64,000 nucleotides of DNA from the NCBI RefSeq assembly GCF_024266585.1, contig NZ_CP100647.1, positions 1,221,001 to 1,285,000 on the forward strand. Reading direction: 5' to 3'. The notes beneath the pieces were generated by a model. That model worked only from the letters and a program-made list of their open reading frames with translations, was not told the origin of the DNA and made no database searches. The first letter of the stretch is position 1; each line of letters begins with the position of its first letter. Position numbers and translations under genes: made by a program. This stretch comes from Xanthomonas sacchari. Its GTDB lineage: Bacteria > Pseudomonadota > Gammaproteobacteria > Xanthomonadales > Xanthomonadaceae. Positions 44,905 through 55,458 of the stretch are shown here, one piece after another.

Positions 44905-45473
44905 ATGGCGCGTGCGGATTGGTTCGAGTCGAAATGGCGGTGGCTCAAGCGATTCGGGGGCGCCGCCGGATTGGGGGCGTGCTCATCGTCGTTGGATCGA
45001 GCACGGAGCATGAGGTGATCGTCGCTGTCGGAGGGCTCCTGGCGGTGCCGCTTATGCTCTGGCTCTTCATCATTCCGATCCTGCATTGGAAGGATCGCTA
45101 TGTGGGCGAACGGAGTGGCGCATGGGGCGCACTGCCGGTGTGCGAGACTCGCAGCAGCGGTTCTCGGCGCCATCGGGGAGGATTGGCCGGCGTTCTGGCT
45201 GCGTTGCTCGGATGCATGACGTCCGCGCATGCGATGAGCCGATGCCCCCCCGAGTTCGGTCCCAAGGATCCGCGCATCGATCTGCTCGGATGGGCGGTGG
45301 TCGCCAGCGGCGTGCTGCTGGGCGGCTGGCTGTGCGTGCACGTGGTGCGGCGCTCGCGCGGGCTGCGCAGATGGCGGCGCGTGGCGGTCGTTCTGGCCGG
45401 CGGCGTGGCGATGCTGCTGCTGTGGAGTGGCAGCCTGGGCCTGGCGATTGCGTGGTTCTTCCTGCGGTGCTAA
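44905..45473 (+). pseudogene. Membrane protein gene split by a frameshift at a G-run
   Basis: A strong ribosome site (GGAGGGGGC) precedes ATG 44905, which reads MARADWFESKWRWLKRFGGAAGL and then stops at 45018 in this frame. Adding one G to the G5 run at 44973-44977 continues it as [21 protein letters not shown] with two good transmembrane helices ([16 protein letters not shown]) through to 45473. So a 1-nt deletion, or a homopolymer sequencing error, is likely. The frame further on contains a second signal-like segment ([17 protein letters not shown]) and three helices and might be a second fused or separate gene. Function unknown. Confidence 0.6.
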
Positions 45474-45547
45474 CACTGCCGGCCTCGGTGCGTGCGCGCC
45501 GGGTCCGCGGTCCGCGGAGGCACGGGCCACGCCAGCAGGGGACATCG

Positions 45548-45931
45548 ATGAGCGATCCATACAATTCTTCGCCGCCGCGCGCGACGACCTCTCAGTTGAA
45601 CGATGCGATGGTGACCACCGCGCTGGAGCTTCCCGGCTACCGGATCGTGCGCAATCTGGGCATCGTGCGCGGCATCACCGTGCGCTCGCGCTCCATCGTC
45701 GGCAATTTCCTCGGCGGGCTGCAGACGCTGTTCGGCGGCAATATCACCATCTATACCCAGCTGTGCGAGCAGGCGCGCCTGGAGACCTACCGGGACATGC
45801 TGCAGCACGCGCGGCAGATGGGCGGCAATGCCATCGTCGCAGTGCGCTACGACGCCACCGAGCTGATGGCCGGCCTGACCGAGGTGCTGTGCTACGGCAC
45901 GGCGGTGGTGGTCGAGCCGCAGCATCGCTGA
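45548..45931 (+). CDS. YbjQ/UPF0145-family protein
   Basis: A 127-aa soluble protein. [47 protein letters not shown] and [15 protein letters not shown].....[12 protein letters not shown] match the UPF0145 family (YbjQ), small pentameric beta-rich proteins sometimes called putative heavy-metal-binding. The ATG at 45548 directly follows an upstream gene's region, without a clear ribosome site. It is convergent with a histidine-kinase gene 37 nt away. Function in the cell is not known. Confidence 0.85.
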   Translation: MSDPYNSSPPRATTSQLNDAMVTTALELPGYRIVRNLGIVRGITVRSRSIVGNFLGGLQTLFGGNITIYTQLCEQARLETYRDMLQHARQMGGNAIVAVRYDATELMAGLTEVLCYGTAVVVEPQHR

Positions 45932-45968
45932 AGCGAGCGGCGCGCGGCCGTGCGGTGGCGCGCCCGGC

Positions 45969-47480
45969 TCAGCCGCCGAGCGCCTGGCACGGCAGCCGCA
46001 CGCTGACCCGCAGGCCGCCTTCGGGGCGGTTGTCCAGCGCGATCTGGCCGCCATGCGCCAGCACGATGCTGTGCGCCACCGACAGGCCCAGGCCGATGCC
46101 GCCGGTGTCGCGGTTGCGCGAGTTCTCGCCGCGGAAGAACGGCAGGAACAGCTTTTCGCGTTGCGCGGGATCGATGCCGGGGCCGTCGTCGTCGATCCAC
46201 AGCACGCACTCGCCGGCCTCGTGCCGCAACTGCAGGCGCGCGCGCTTGCCGTACTTCAGCGCGTTCTCCACCAGGTTCATCACCATGCGCCGCAACGACA
46301 GCGGGTCGCCGTCGAGGGTGATGGCATCGCCGAGCAGCAGGACGACGTCGGCACCGGTGTCGCTGGCGTCGTCGACCACGCTTTCCACCAGCAGGCGGAA
46401 ATCCAGCGGCGAGCGCGTGCCGCGGCGGCTGTCGTTGTGGATGAAGTCCAGCGCCGCGGAGATCATCGCCTTCATCTCGTCGATGTCGGCCATGGTCTTC
46501 TCGCGCAACGGCGGCTGCAGGGTCTCCAGGCGGAACGCCAGCCGCGCCAGCGGCGTGCGCAGGTCGTGGGCGATCGCCGCGACCATGTGCGTGCGCTCGT
46601 TGATCAGCCGGTTCAGGCGCGCCTGCATGGCGTTGAACGAATCGGCCGCCTGCACGATCTCGCTGGGGCCGCTGCGCCGCAGCGGCTGCGCATCGGGATT
46701 GCGGCCCAGCTGGTCGGCGGCCTCGGCGAAGCGCCGGATCGGCGCCGACAGCGCCCGCGAGAACCACCAGGCCAGCGGCAGCATGGCCAGCATGCCGACC
46801 AGGAACAGCATGACCACCTGGGTCTTGAAGGCGTTGGAGAAACGGCGCGGCGGCGACATCACGCTGCGCCAGTGCCCGTCGGGCTGGCGCAGGGCGGCAG
46901 TGAAGCCATCCAGCAGCGGCACCGCCGGGGCGAAGCCGCGCTCGCGCCAGTCCACCGCGCGCATGGTCGCGCCGAAGGCGCCAGTACGCGGTGGCTCGCC
47001 CGGGGCGGGCGGCGGCTGCATCGGAGGCGGTTGCGGCGCGCTGGGCGGGGCCAGCATCGCGTCGTGCGCGGGCGTGTCGTCGTCGGCGGCGACGGCATGC
47101 GGTGGCGGCGGCGGGCGTTCGCCCAGGCGCAGGCGCAGGCGTTCCAGGCGGCCGTCGCTGTTGCGGTAGAAGCGCACCTGGTCCGGCTCCACCTCCAGCC
47201 AGTGCGCCATCACCCGTTCGGCGTTGCGGTCGCGCACCTGGTCGCGTGCCGGCAGCGGCGCATGCGCGGTGTCCTGCACCTTCAGGGTCTGGGTGCCGGC
47301 CGGCATGCGCGTGCTGAGCAGCGCGATCACCTCCGGCGGATGTACCGGCATCTCGTAGACCGGGGTGCGCAGCACCAGGGCGATGCCGATCAGCTGTGCG
47401 GTGAGCAACGCCACCACCAGCAGCAGGAAGGCGCGGGCGAAGATCGGCACGCCGCGGCGGGCGCGCGTGGGTCCGCTCAC
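45969..47480 (-). CDS. Sensor histidine kinase with proline-rich sensor domain
   Basis: A 503-aa inner-membrane sensor. Helix 1 (about 15-37) and helix 2 (about 222-241) bracket a periplasmic domain containing an unusual proline-rich insertion near residues 122-165 (ERPPPPPH, QPPPMQPPPAPGEPP). A HAMP linker, then the phospho-accepting H305 in AAIAHDLRTPLARL, and the ATP-binding N, G1 and G2 boxes (MNLVENALKYG, DDGPGIDP, GGIGLGLSVAHSI) follow. Its ATG overlaps the stop of the response-regulator gene upstream by four bases. The OmpR/EnvZ-like architecture suggests envelope or metal stress, but the stimulus is unknown. Confidence 0.9.
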   Translation of the reverse strand: MSGPTRARRGVPIFARAFLLLVVALLTAQLIGIALVLRTPVYEMPVHPPEVIALLSTRMPAGTQTLKVQDTAHAPLPARDQVRDRNAERVMAHWLEVEPDQVRFYRNSDGRLERLRLRLGERPPPPPHAVAADDDTPAHDAMLAPPSAPQPPPMQPPPAPGEPPRTGAFGATMRAVDWRERGFAPAVPLLDGFTAALRQPDGHWRSVMSPPRRFSNAFKTQVVMLFLVGMLAMLPLAWWFSRALSAPIRRFAEAADQLGRNPDAQPLRRSGPSEIVQAADSFNAMQARLNRLINERTHMVAAIAHDLRTPLARLAFRLETLQPPLREKTMADIDEMKAMISAALDFIHNDSRRGTRSPLDFRLLVESVVDDASDTGADVVLLLGDAITLDGDPLSLRRMVMNLVENALKYGKRARLQLRHEAGECVLWIDDDGPGIDPAQREKLFLPFFRGENSRNRDTGGIGLGLSVAHSIVLAHGGQIALDNRPEGGLRVSVRLPCQALGG

Positions 47481-48187
47481 AGGCGGGCGACGCTCGGCAG
47501 CAGCATGTAGCCTTCGTTGCGCACGGTGCGGATCAGTTCAGTCTGCACGCGTTCGTTGATCTTGCGGCGCAGGCGGCTGATCTGGCTGTCGATGGCGCGG
47601 TCGTAGACCTCGGTGTCGCGGCCGCGCGCGTAGTCGAGCAGCTGGTCGCGGCTGAGCACGCGCTGCGGATGCTCGACGAAGGTGCGCAGCAGCGCGAACT
47701 CGCCGTCGGAGAGGTTGATGAAGATGCCGGTGGGGTCGCGCAGGTCGCGGCGGATCACGTCCAGCCGCCAGCCGGCGAACTCGTAGACGTTGCCGCGCGC
47801 TTCCGGCGGCAGCGTGGTCGCCTGGCTGCGCCGCAGCAGGGCGCGCACCCGCGCCAGCAGTTCGCGCGGATTGCACGGCTTGGCCAGGTAGTCGTCGGCG
47901 CCGACTTCCAGGCCGATGATGCGGTCGGTGTCGCTGCCCAGCGCGCTGAGCATGATCACTGCCGGTGCGCCGCGCTCGCTGGCGAGCTGGCGGGCGGCGC
48001 TGAGGCCGTCCTCGCCGGGCATCATCACGTCCAGAACCACCAGGTCCGGCTGGCGCTCGGCCATCCGCAGGCGCATCTCCGCCACGGTCTCGGCGGTATC
48101 CACCTGATAGCCGTGGTCGCTCAGGAACTCGCTGATGAGTCGGCGCAGATCCGGATCGTCGTCGACGACCAGAATGAAGGATTTCAT
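47477..48187 (-). CDS. OmpR-family response regulator
   Basis: A 236-aa DNA-binding regulator. The receiver domain has VVDDDPDLRRL with acidic pocket D10-D11 and phospho-acceptor D53 in VVLDVMMPGEDG; the conserved Thr/Ala and Lys (LAKPCNPREL) follow. The C-terminal winged helix ends RDQLLDYARGRDTEVYDRAIDSQISRLRRKI. It is the first gene of the operon with the kinase (ATGA overlap). A longer frame upstream (48376) is low-complexity and rejected, since the receiver fold starts at MKSFILVVDDD. Confidence 0.93.
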   Translation of the reverse strand: MKSFILVVDDDPDLRRLISEFLSDHGYQVDTAETVAEMRLRMAERQPDLVVLDVMMPGEDGLSAARQLASERGAPAVIMLSALGSDTDRIIGLEVGADDYLAKPCNPRELLARVRALLRRSQATTLPPEARGNVYEFAGWRLDVIRRDLRDPTGIFINLSDGEFALLRTFVEHPQRVLSRDQLLDYARGRDTEVYDRAIDSQISRLRRKINERVQTELIRTVRNEGYMLLPSVARL

Positions 48188-48472
48188 GTCCACGATCTTG
48201 AAGGGCGGCCACACGGGAGTCGCCCAGTCTAGACGTGGCCGCGGCTGCCTGGAACTGGGGGCGGGCACGGTCGGGTCGGCCGGAGCGGGGCCCGCGCATG
48301 AACGCCTCGCCATCATAGGCAGCACCGGCAGCGCGAACATGGCCGTTTTGTGTCCTGTGTCGACATGCGTTGGCATGCGCCGGCACCTGCGCTGGCGGGG
48401 CGCGCGGGGGCGGTCGGGCCAGGTTTGGCGGGTCCGCAGCGTGCGTAGGCGTTTCCTTTTTGGGGTCGTCTG

Positions 48473-48491
48473 TATACTATCCCCCAGTATA
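48473..48491 (+). promoter_or_regulatory. FrmR-type operator in front of frmR
   Basis: TATACT at 48473-48478 and AGTATA at 48486-48491 flank an ATCCCCC spacer. This TACT...C-tract...AGTA layout is the operator form of FrmR/RcnR/CsoR repressors. It ends 20 nt before frmR and overlaps the expected promoter. Confidence 0.7.
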
Positions 48492-48510
48492 GTTTCCGGG
48501 TTCCCATCGC

Positions 48511-48786
48511 ATGCCGCACACCCCCCACGAGAAGAAGCGCGTCCTGGCCCGCATCCGCCGCCTGCGCGGCCAGACCGAAGCGTTGGAGCGCGCGCTGGAA
48601 GGCGGCGCCGAGTGCGCTGCGGTGCTGCAGCAGATCGCCGCCATCCGCGGTGCGGTCAACGGGCTGATGTCGGAGGTGATGGAAGCCCACGTCCGCGAAG
48701 AATTCGGCCAGCCCGCCAGCTCCGACGCGCAGCGCGCCGCGCGCGTGCGCGAGATGGGCATGCTGGTCCGCTCCTATCTCAAGTGA
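48511..48786 (+). CDS. frmR: FrmR, formaldehyde-responsive repressor
   Basis: A 91-aa four-helix DsrR/CsoR-family repressor. Pro2, Cys35 (GGAECAAVLQQI) and His60 (SEVMEAHVREEF) sit at exactly the positions used by E. coli FrmR, where formaldehyde crosslinks the N-terminus region to Cys35; the pattern KKRVLARIRRLRGQTEALERAL is the family signature. It is first in the formaldehyde operon and its operator lies just upstream, so it should repress itself and frmA until formaldehyde appears. frmA begins 39 nt downstream. Confidence 0.93.
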   Translation: MPHTPHEKKRVLARIRRLRGQTEALERALEGGAECAAVLQQIAAIRGAVNGLMSEVMEAHVREEFGQPASSDAQRAARVREMGMLVRSYLK

Positions 48787-49935
<1,149 letters not shown>

Positions 49936-50007
49936 CCCCGCAGGTCAGGTCGGCGCGCGGCCGTTTCCGCGCATTGCAGCGACGCAATGAACCCGGGAGG
50001 GGGCAAG

Positions 50008-50580
50008 ATGAGTACTGTGACGATTCATCCGTCGGTGGATGCCGGCGTGCGTGCCGGCGCGGAGCAGTTCCAGGGCGGCACCCTGGAATGCCACTGCGCC
50101 AGCGACAAGGTGGTGGTGGAAGTGGCGGCGCAGACCGCGCACAACCATGCCTGCGGCTGTACCAAGTGCTGGAAGCCGAAGGGCGCGACCTTCTCGGTGG
50201 TGGCGGTGGTGGCGCGCGACAAGGTCAAGGTGACCGCGCACGCGGAGAAGCTGAAGGTGGTGGACGAGAGCGCGACGATCCGCCGTCACGCCTGTACCGG
50301 CTGCGGCGTGCACATGTACGGCCGCATCGAGAACACCGAGCATCCGTTCTACGGCCTGGATTTCGTGCACACGGAACTGTCGCCGCAGCAGGGCTGGTCG
50401 GCGCCGGGCTTCGCCGCGTTCGTGTCCTCGATCATCGAGAGCGGCACGCGGCCGGAAGCGATGGACGGGGTGCGCAACCGCCTGCGCGAACTGCAGCTGG
50501 AACCGTACGATTGCCTGTCGCCGCCGCTGATGGACGCGATCTCCACCCACGTGGCGCGCAAGAACGGCGTGCTGCACTGA
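50008..50580 (+). CDS. gfa: S-(hydroxymethyl)glutathione synthase (Gfa)
   Basis: A 190-aa zinc protein that speeds the joining of formaldehyde and glutathione. Cysteine clusters are [18 protein letters not shown] and [11 protein letters not shown], the glutathione-dependent formaldehyde-activating fold. The ATG at 50008 has GGGAGGGGGC upstream; an in-frame ATG at 49987 lies before that site and is rejected. It follows frmA by 72 nt. A strong terminator-like hairpin separates it from fghA. Confidence 0.92.
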   Translation: MSTVTIHPSVDAGVRAGAEQFQGGTLECHCASDKVVVEVAAQTAHNHACGCTKCWKPKGATFSVVAVVARDKVKVTAHAEKLKVVDESATIRRHACTGCGVHMYGRIENTEHPFYGLDFVHTELSPQQGWSAPGFAAFVSSIIESGTRPEAMDGVRNRLRELQLEPYDCLSPPLMDAISTHVARKNGVLH

Positions 50581-50623
50581 AGCCCGCCGCCGCGCGTCGC
50601 TGTGCGACGCGTCGCGGCATCCC

Positions 50624-50657
50624 GCCTGCGGCCGGTCGCGGCCGCAGGCCCTCTTTT
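50624..50657 (+). terminator. Rho-independent terminator-like hairpin between gfa and fghA
   Basis: GCCTGCGGCC (50624-50633) pairs perfectly with GGCCGCAGGC (50640-50649) around a 6-nt loop, followed by CTCTTTT. It lies only 12 nt before fghA, so it must be leaky or a separate promoter or attenuation serves fghA. Confidence 0.65.
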
Positions 50658-50668
50658 CGGAACTGTCC

Positions 50669-51499
50669 ATGGAACGCATCGAACACCACGCCTGCTGCGG
50701 CGGCTGGCAGGACGTCTATCGCCACGACTCGGCCGTGCTCGGCTGCCCCATGCAGGTGGCCGTGTACCTGCCGCCGCAGGCCGAGCACGCCACACTGCCG
50801 GTGCTGTACTGGCTCAGCGGCCTGACCTGCACCGAGCAGAACTTCATCACCAAGGCCGGCGCGCAGCGCTATGCGGCCGAGCATGGGGTGATCCTGGTCG
50901 CGCCCGACACCAGCCCGCGCGGCGAGCACGTCGCCGACGCCGAGGGCTACGACCTGGGCAAGGGCGCCGGCTTCTACGTCAACGCCACCCAGGCGCCGTG
51001 GGCCGAGCACTACCGCATGTACGACTACGTGGTGCAGGAACTGCCGGCGCTGATCGAGGCGCAGTTCCCGCACAACGGCCGCCGCGCGATCAGCGGCCAT
51101 TCGATGGGCGGCCACGGTGCGCTGGTGGTGGCGCTGAAGAATCCCGGGCGCTACCGCAGCGTGTCGGCGTTCTCGCCGATCGTCGCGCCAAGCCAGGTGC
51201 CGTGGGGCGAGAAGGCTTTCACCGCCTACCTGGGCGAGGACCGCGCGCAATGGCAGGCATACGACGCCAGCGTGCTGATCGGCCGCGCCAGCGAGCGCCT
51301 GCCGCTGCTGATCGACCAGGGCGGCGGCGACGAGTTCCTGGACACGCAGTTGCGCCCGCAGTTGCTGCAGGCCGCCGCCGAGGCCGCCGGCTACCCGCTG
51401 ACCCTGCGCGTGCAGCCCGGCTACGACCACAGCTACTACTTCATCGGCAGCTTCATCGGCGAGCACATCGCCTTCCACGCGCGCGCGCTGCAGGGCTGA
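50669..51499 (+). CDS. fghA: S-formylglutathione hydrolase
   Basis: A 276-aa esterase-D-type alpha/beta hydrolase that releases formate and glutathione. The nucleophile is S145 in [34 protein letters not shown] and the acid/histidine pair near [10 protein letters not shown] and GYDHSYYF are typical. It completes the glutathione route of formaldehyde oxidation begun by gfa and frmA. Confidence 0.95.
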   Translation: MERIEHHACCGGWQDVYRHDSAVLGCPMQVAVYLPPQAEHATLPVLYWLSGLTCTEQNFITKAGAQRYAAEHGVILVAPDTSPRGEHVADAEGYDLGKGAGFYVNATQAPWAEHYRMYDYVVQELPALIEAQFPHNGRRAISGHSMGGHGALVVALKNPGRYRSVSAFSPIVAPSQVPWGEKAFTAYLGEDRAQWQAYDASVLIGRASERLPLLIDQGGGDEFLDTQLRPQLLQAAAEAAGYPLTLRVQPGYDHSYYFIGSFIGEHIAFHARALQG

Positions 51500-51815
51500 G
51501 CGCGCTCCGCCGGCGGCCGCGCGCGCTGCGGACCGCCGGACAGGTGCCGCACGTCGCGGTGCCGGCGGTGCCACATTCCAGCGGTCTCCCCGGCCGTGCT
51601 GCCCATGCGGGCCTCAGGCGAGCGGCGCCCCTTGCCGGCCGCGCACATGACAGACCGGTGACCGCGACGGGCGGCAAGTGGCCGGTCTCGTAAACAAACA
51701 GGGGGCGGCGCCGTCCGCCATGCGGTTGTGCGATCGCGTTCGCGTCTGCTGAGACCGGCGCTGGCTAGATTCCGCAGGGTTCGCCATCGCCACGTCCCTG
51801 GATCGGAGCCGCGCC
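51500..51815. other. 316-bp gap, no recognised feature
   Basis: GC-rich DNA between fghA and a possible 42-codon gene. It holds open but unconvincing frames and no repeat family seen elsewhere in the window. CGGAG at 51804-51808 could serve the small gene. Confidence 0.5.
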
Positions 51816-51944
51816 ATGTCTTGCCGTCGCACCCTGCAGCTCCCCTGGCAGCGCTGGCGCAGCCCGCTCAGCCCCGTGGCGATGCTCGCCTGCACTCTGT
51901 TCGGCGCCTGCGTGGCGCTGGCGATCGGCGCGGCGACGCCATAG
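51816..51944 (+). CDS. Possible small membrane protein, 42 aa
   Basis: The frame reads MSCRRTLQLPWQRWR, then a single hydrophobic helix SPVAMLACTLFGACVALAIG, ending AATP. CGGAG lies 7 nt before the ATG. A basic N-terminus followed by one helix is the usual layout of small inner-membrane proteins (N-in). It is divergent from neither neighbour: fghA lies 316 nt upstream and the convergent MocR gene ends at 52180. Real expression is unproven. Confidence 0.5.
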   Translation: MSCRRTLQLPWQRWRSPLSPVAMLACTLFGACVALAIGAATP

Positions 51945-52179
51945 CGCCACCGCCCCTGGGTGCCGGTGATCGCGTCCACGCGCTCGCGGCGGACGCTGCC
52001 AGCGCCGCGGTGTCGCACCGCGGCGGCGACCGCCGCGAGCGGCCGGTGCTTGTATGGATTCCCAGATGCATCGCCGCCGCTCGGGCGGCGCGGCCAGCAT
52101 GCCTGGCGGTCGCCAGGGAGGCCGGCACCGGCCGCGCGCGCCTCGGGTCGGGACCGCGGCGCAGCGCTGGACGCCGCGG

Positions 52180-53589
52180 TCAGCGCGGCAACCGCGCGGC
52201 CAGCGTGCCGAGCCGGCGCATGGCCTGTTCCAGCGCGGGCGTCCACGGCTGGCCGCAGCTCAACCGCAGGTGGTCGGCGTAGTCGCCGCGGCTGGAGAAC
52301 AGGTGCCCGGGCGAGGTGCCGATGCCCTCGGCGAGCGCGGCCTCGAACAAGGCCTGGCCGCTGCCGGTGTCGGCCAGTTGCAGCCACAGCGACAGGCCGC
52401 CGGCCGGGTCGCCGATGCGGGTGCCGGCCGGCCAGTGCCGCAGCACCGCCTCGCGCAGGCGCTGGCCGTTGTCGGCGAGGGTGCGGCGCAGCTTGCGCAG
52501 GTGGCGCTCCAGGTCGTGCCGCTCCAGGTAGTCGGCCAGGGCCAGTTGCGGCAGGCTGGCGCCGCCGATGGTGGAGAAGTACTTGGCGCGCACCAGCGTG
52601 TCGGTCCAGCCGCCGCCGAGCAGCCAGCCCACGCGCAGGCCGGGCGCGAGCACCTTGGAGAAGGCGCCGCAGGTGATCACGTTGCCATGCGTGTCGAAAT
52701 GGCGCAGCGGCCGTGGGCGCTGCCCCGACCAGTCGAGTTCGCCGTAGATGTCGTCCTCGATCACCACCGTGCCGTGGCGCGCGCAACTGTCCAGCAGGGC
52801 GCGCTTGGCGGCATCGGGGGTGAGGCTGCCGAGCGGATTGTTGAAGTTCGGCACCAGCACCGCGGCGCGCGCCGGCGTGCGCTGCAGCAGCGCGTCCAGG
52901 CGCACGGCGTCGATGCCCTGGCCGGGCCGGTTGGGCACCTCCAGCACCTTCAGCCGCAGCGCCGCCACCGCCTGCAGGATGCCGTGGTAGGTCGGGGTCT
53001 CGACCAGCACCACGTCGCCGGGCGCGGCGAGGGTGCGCAGCGCCAGGCTGATCGCCTCCATCGCGCCGGCGGTCACCACCACCTCGTCGACGTCCACCGC
53101 GGTGGCGCAGTGCGCGTAGCGCTGCGCGATCTGCCGGCGCAGCGCGGCATGGCCCTGCGGCGGCGCGTAGTCGAGCGCGGCGCTGCGCTGGCGCCGCAAC
53201 TGCCGCGCCAGCGCGCTGGCCAGCTGCGCGCCGGGCAGCAGCGCCGCCGCCGGCGTGGCGGTGTGCAGCGGCACCAGGTCCGAGCGCGCGAGCATGTCCA
53301 GCACGCCCTGCAGCGCCGGATTGGCGACCGCGCCCGGCGCGCGCCGTCGCGACGGGGTGGCGCCGGCCGGCAGCGGCGTCGCCGCGGCGCGCACGAAGTA
53401 ACCCGAGCGCGGGCGCGCCTGCACCCGGCCTTCGCGTTCCAGCTGCAGGCAGGCCTGCACCGCGGTGGCGGTGCTGATGCCGTGGCCGGCGGCCAGTTGC
53501 CGGATCGACGGCAGGCGCTCGCCGGCGCGCAGGGTGCCCTGTGCAATCTGGTCGCGCAGCTGGCTGGCGAGCGCTTCGTACAGGCGCAT
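52180..53589 (-). CDS. MocR/PdxR-type GntR regulator with aminotransferase domain
   Basis: A 469-aa regulator. The N-terminal GntR winged helix (LYEALASQLRDQIAQGTLRAGERLPSIRQLAAGHGISTATAVQ) is joined to a fold-type I aminotransferase domain with PLP-binding K312 (GAFSKVLAPGLRVGW), NFNNPLG and DDIYGELDW. MocR proteins sense PLP or an aldimine-forming ligand and usually control a divergent neighbour. Here that is the PhzF-EamA pair, 108 nt away, so control of those genes is likely (inference). Confidence 0.92.
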   Translation of the reverse strand: MRLYEALASQLRDQIAQGTLRAGERLPSIRQLAAGHGISTATAVQACLQLEREGRVQARPRSGYFVRAAATPLPAGATPSRRRAPGAVANPALQGVLDMLARSDLVPLHTATPAAALLPGAQLASALARQLRRQRSAALDYAPPQGHAALRRQIAQRYAHCATAVDVDEVVVTAGAMEAISLALRTLAAPGDVVLVETPTYHGILQAVAALRLKVLEVPNRPGQGIDAVRLDALLQRTPARAAVLVPNFNNPLGSLTPDAAKRALLDSCARHGTVVIEDDIYGELDWSGQRPRPLRHFDTHGNVITCGAFSKVLAPGLRVGWLLGGGWTDTLVRAKYFSTIGGASLPQLALADYLERHDLERHLRKLRRTLADNGQRLREAVLRHWPAGTRIGDPAGGLSLWLQLADTGSGQALFEAALAEGIGTSPGHLFSSRGDYADHLRLSCGQPWTPALEQAMRRLGTLAARLPR

Positions 53590-53697
53590 GCGGCGGCCTC
53601 ATCTGTATCGGTCGATTTGCAGCGTATCTGACTCTGTGCTGGTCGCCCACCCCGGCGCACACTGGCCGCGTCCTTTCCGATTCCCGCGAGGCCGCGC

Positions 53698-54489
53698 GTG
53701 CAGGTGCCGCTGTTCATCGTCGATGCGTTCACCACGGTGCGGTTCCGCGGCAATCCGGCCGCGGTGGTGCCGCTGCAGGCGTGGTTGCCGGATGCGCTGA
53801 TGCAGGCCATCGCCAGCGAGAACAATCTCTCGGAGACCGCGTTCTTCGTGCGCGAGGCCGACGGCGCGTTCGCGATCCGCTGGTTCTCGCCGCTGCGCGA
53901 AGTGACGTTCTGCGGCCATGCCACCCTGGCCAGCGCCTTCGTCGTCGTCACCCAGGGCCTGGCGCCGCTGCCGTTGCGGTTCCGCGCTGCGGGCGTCGGC
54001 GAACTGGCGGTGGACCGCGAGGCCGACGGACGCTTCGTCCTGCGCTTTCCGAACCTGGCGCCGACCGCGTTGGCGACGGTGCCGCAGGCCCTCGCGCAGG
54101 CGCTGTCGATCGCGCCGCAGGCGGCGTACCGCAACGCCCAGGCCTACATCGCCGTGTACGCGGACGAAGGCCAGGTGCGCGCGGTGGTGCCGGACCTGGT
54201 GCGGATGCTGGCGCTGGCGCCGCGCGATGTCGCGGTCACCGCACCCGGCCGCGACCATGATTTCGTGTCGCGCTATTTCTGGCCGGCCAATGGCGGCACC
54301 GAGGACCCGGTGACCGGCTCCATCCACGCCGCGCTGGCGCCGTTGTGGGCGCAGCGCCTGGGCAAGCGCGACTTGCGCGCGCTGCAGGCCTCGGCGCGCG
54401 GCGGCGAACTCGATTGCCGGGTGCTGCCGGACCACGTGCAGGTGCGCGGCGCGGCCGTGCAGTACCTGCACGGGAGCATCGCGCTGTGA
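53698..54489 (+). CDS. PhzF-family isomerase-like protein
   Basis: A 263-aa protein with GTG start. VDAFTTVRFRGNPAAVV (8-24), the catalytic glutamate E46 in SENNLSETAFF, FSPLREVTFCGHATLA and GGTEDPVTGSIHAAL are signature PhzF segments. PhzF itself isomerises a phenazine precursor, but most family members do other, unknown isomerisations; no phenazine genes lie here. It is divergent from the MocR gene and overlaps the EamA gene by four bases (GTGA). Confidence 0.88.
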   Translation: MQVPLFIVDAFTTVRFRGNPAAVVPLQAWLPDALMQAIASENNLSETAFFVREADGAFAIRWFSPLREVTFCGHATLASAFVVVTQGLAPLPLRFRAAGVGELAVDREADGRFVLRFPNLAPTALATVPQALAQALSIAPQAAYRNAQAYIAVYADEGQVRAVVPDLVRMLALAPRDVAVTAPGRDHDFVSRYFWPANGGTEDPVTGSIHAALAPLWAQRLGKRDLRALQASARGGELDCRVLPDHVQVRGAAVQYLHGSIAL

Positions 54490-55397
54490 GCGCGGCCGTC
54501 GCGACATCGGCGGGCACCGCGCGGCGCGCCCTGTGGCAGTTGCTGCTGGCCGAGGTGCTGATCGGCTCGGTCGGCGTGTTCGTGCACGAGAGCGGCCAGG
54601 ACCCGGTGACCGCGGTGTTCTACCGCTGCCTGTTCGGCGCGCTGTTCCTGACCGTGTGCGGCCTGCTCGGCGGGCAGTTGCGCGGGCTGTGGCGCGAGCG
54701 CGCACTGCTGCGCGACGCCGCGTTCAGCGGCGTGCTGCTGGTGCTCAACTGGGTGGCGCTGTTCGCCGGCATGGCGCGTTCGTCGATCGGCGTGGCGACG
54801 ATGGTCTACCACGTGTTCCCGTTCGTGATGCTGCTGCTGGCGGCGCTGCTGCAGGGCGAGCGCAGCCGCCGCGCCGACCTGGGCTGGACCCTGCTGGCCT
54901 TCGTCGGCGTGGCCTGTTCGGCCGACCCGCTGCGGCTGTGGTCCAGCGCCGACCGCGGCTACCTGGGCGGGATCGCGCTGACCCTGCTGGGCGCGCTGCT
55001 GTGCGGGGCGTCGTTGCTGATGTCGCGGCGGATCAGCCGCGAGCGGCCGCTGGCGGTGGTGACGGTGCAGTGCTGGGTCGGTGCGGCGATGCTGGCCGGC
55101 TTTTCCAGCAGCGCCGCGCTGCATTCCGGCGACCACTGGTTCTGGCTGGTCGGGCTGGGGGTGATCCACAGCGGCGTGGTGTACGTGCTGTTCTACAGCG
55201 CCTACCGGCACCTGCACGTGGCGGTGATCGCGGTGGTCGCCTTCGTCTATCCGCTGGTGACGCTGCTGCTGGACTACCTGCTGTACGGCCACCGGCTGGT
55301 GCCGGTGCAGTGGCTGGGCCTGGCGCTGATCGTGCTGGGGACGCTGGGGGTCAACCTGCGCTGGTCCTGGCCGCGCCGGGCGGTGGCCGCGTCCTAG
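54486..55397 (+). CDS. EamA/DMT-family exporter
   Basis: A 303-aa protein with ten predicted helices in two EamA repeats (QLLLAEVLIGSVGVFVHESG..., and GGIALTLLGALLCGASLLMSRRIS... with the second pair ending GLALIVLGTLGVNL). Family members export metabolites and amino acids or act as nucleotide-sugar-like transporters. It starts with GTG overlapping the phzF stop, so the two should be co-expressed, possibly making and exporting one compound (inference). Confidence 0.87.
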   Translation: MSAAVATSAGTARRALWQLLLAEVLIGSVGVFVHESGQDPVTAVFYRCLFGALFLTVCGLLGGQLRGLWRERALLRDAAFSGVLLVLNWVALFAGMARSSIGVATMVYHVFPFVMLLLAALLQGERSRRADLGWTLLAFVGVACSADPLRLWSSADRGYLGGIALTLLGALLCGASLLMSRRISRERPLAVVTVQCWVGAAMLAGFSSSAALHSGDHWFWLVGLGVIHSGVVYVLFYSAYRHLHVAVIAVVAFVYPLVTLLLDYLLYGHRLVPVQWLGLALIVLGTLGVNLRWSWPRRAVAAS

Positions 55398-55458
55398 GTG
55401 CGGCGCGGCACCGCGTGCGCGGGTCGGCCACCGCAGCGCGGTGGCCGGGGCGTTCGGC

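Noticed and set aside
53698-55397. Phenazine biosynthesis from the PhzF homologue
   Set aside because: No other phenazine genes are near and PhzF-like proteins usually have other roles.
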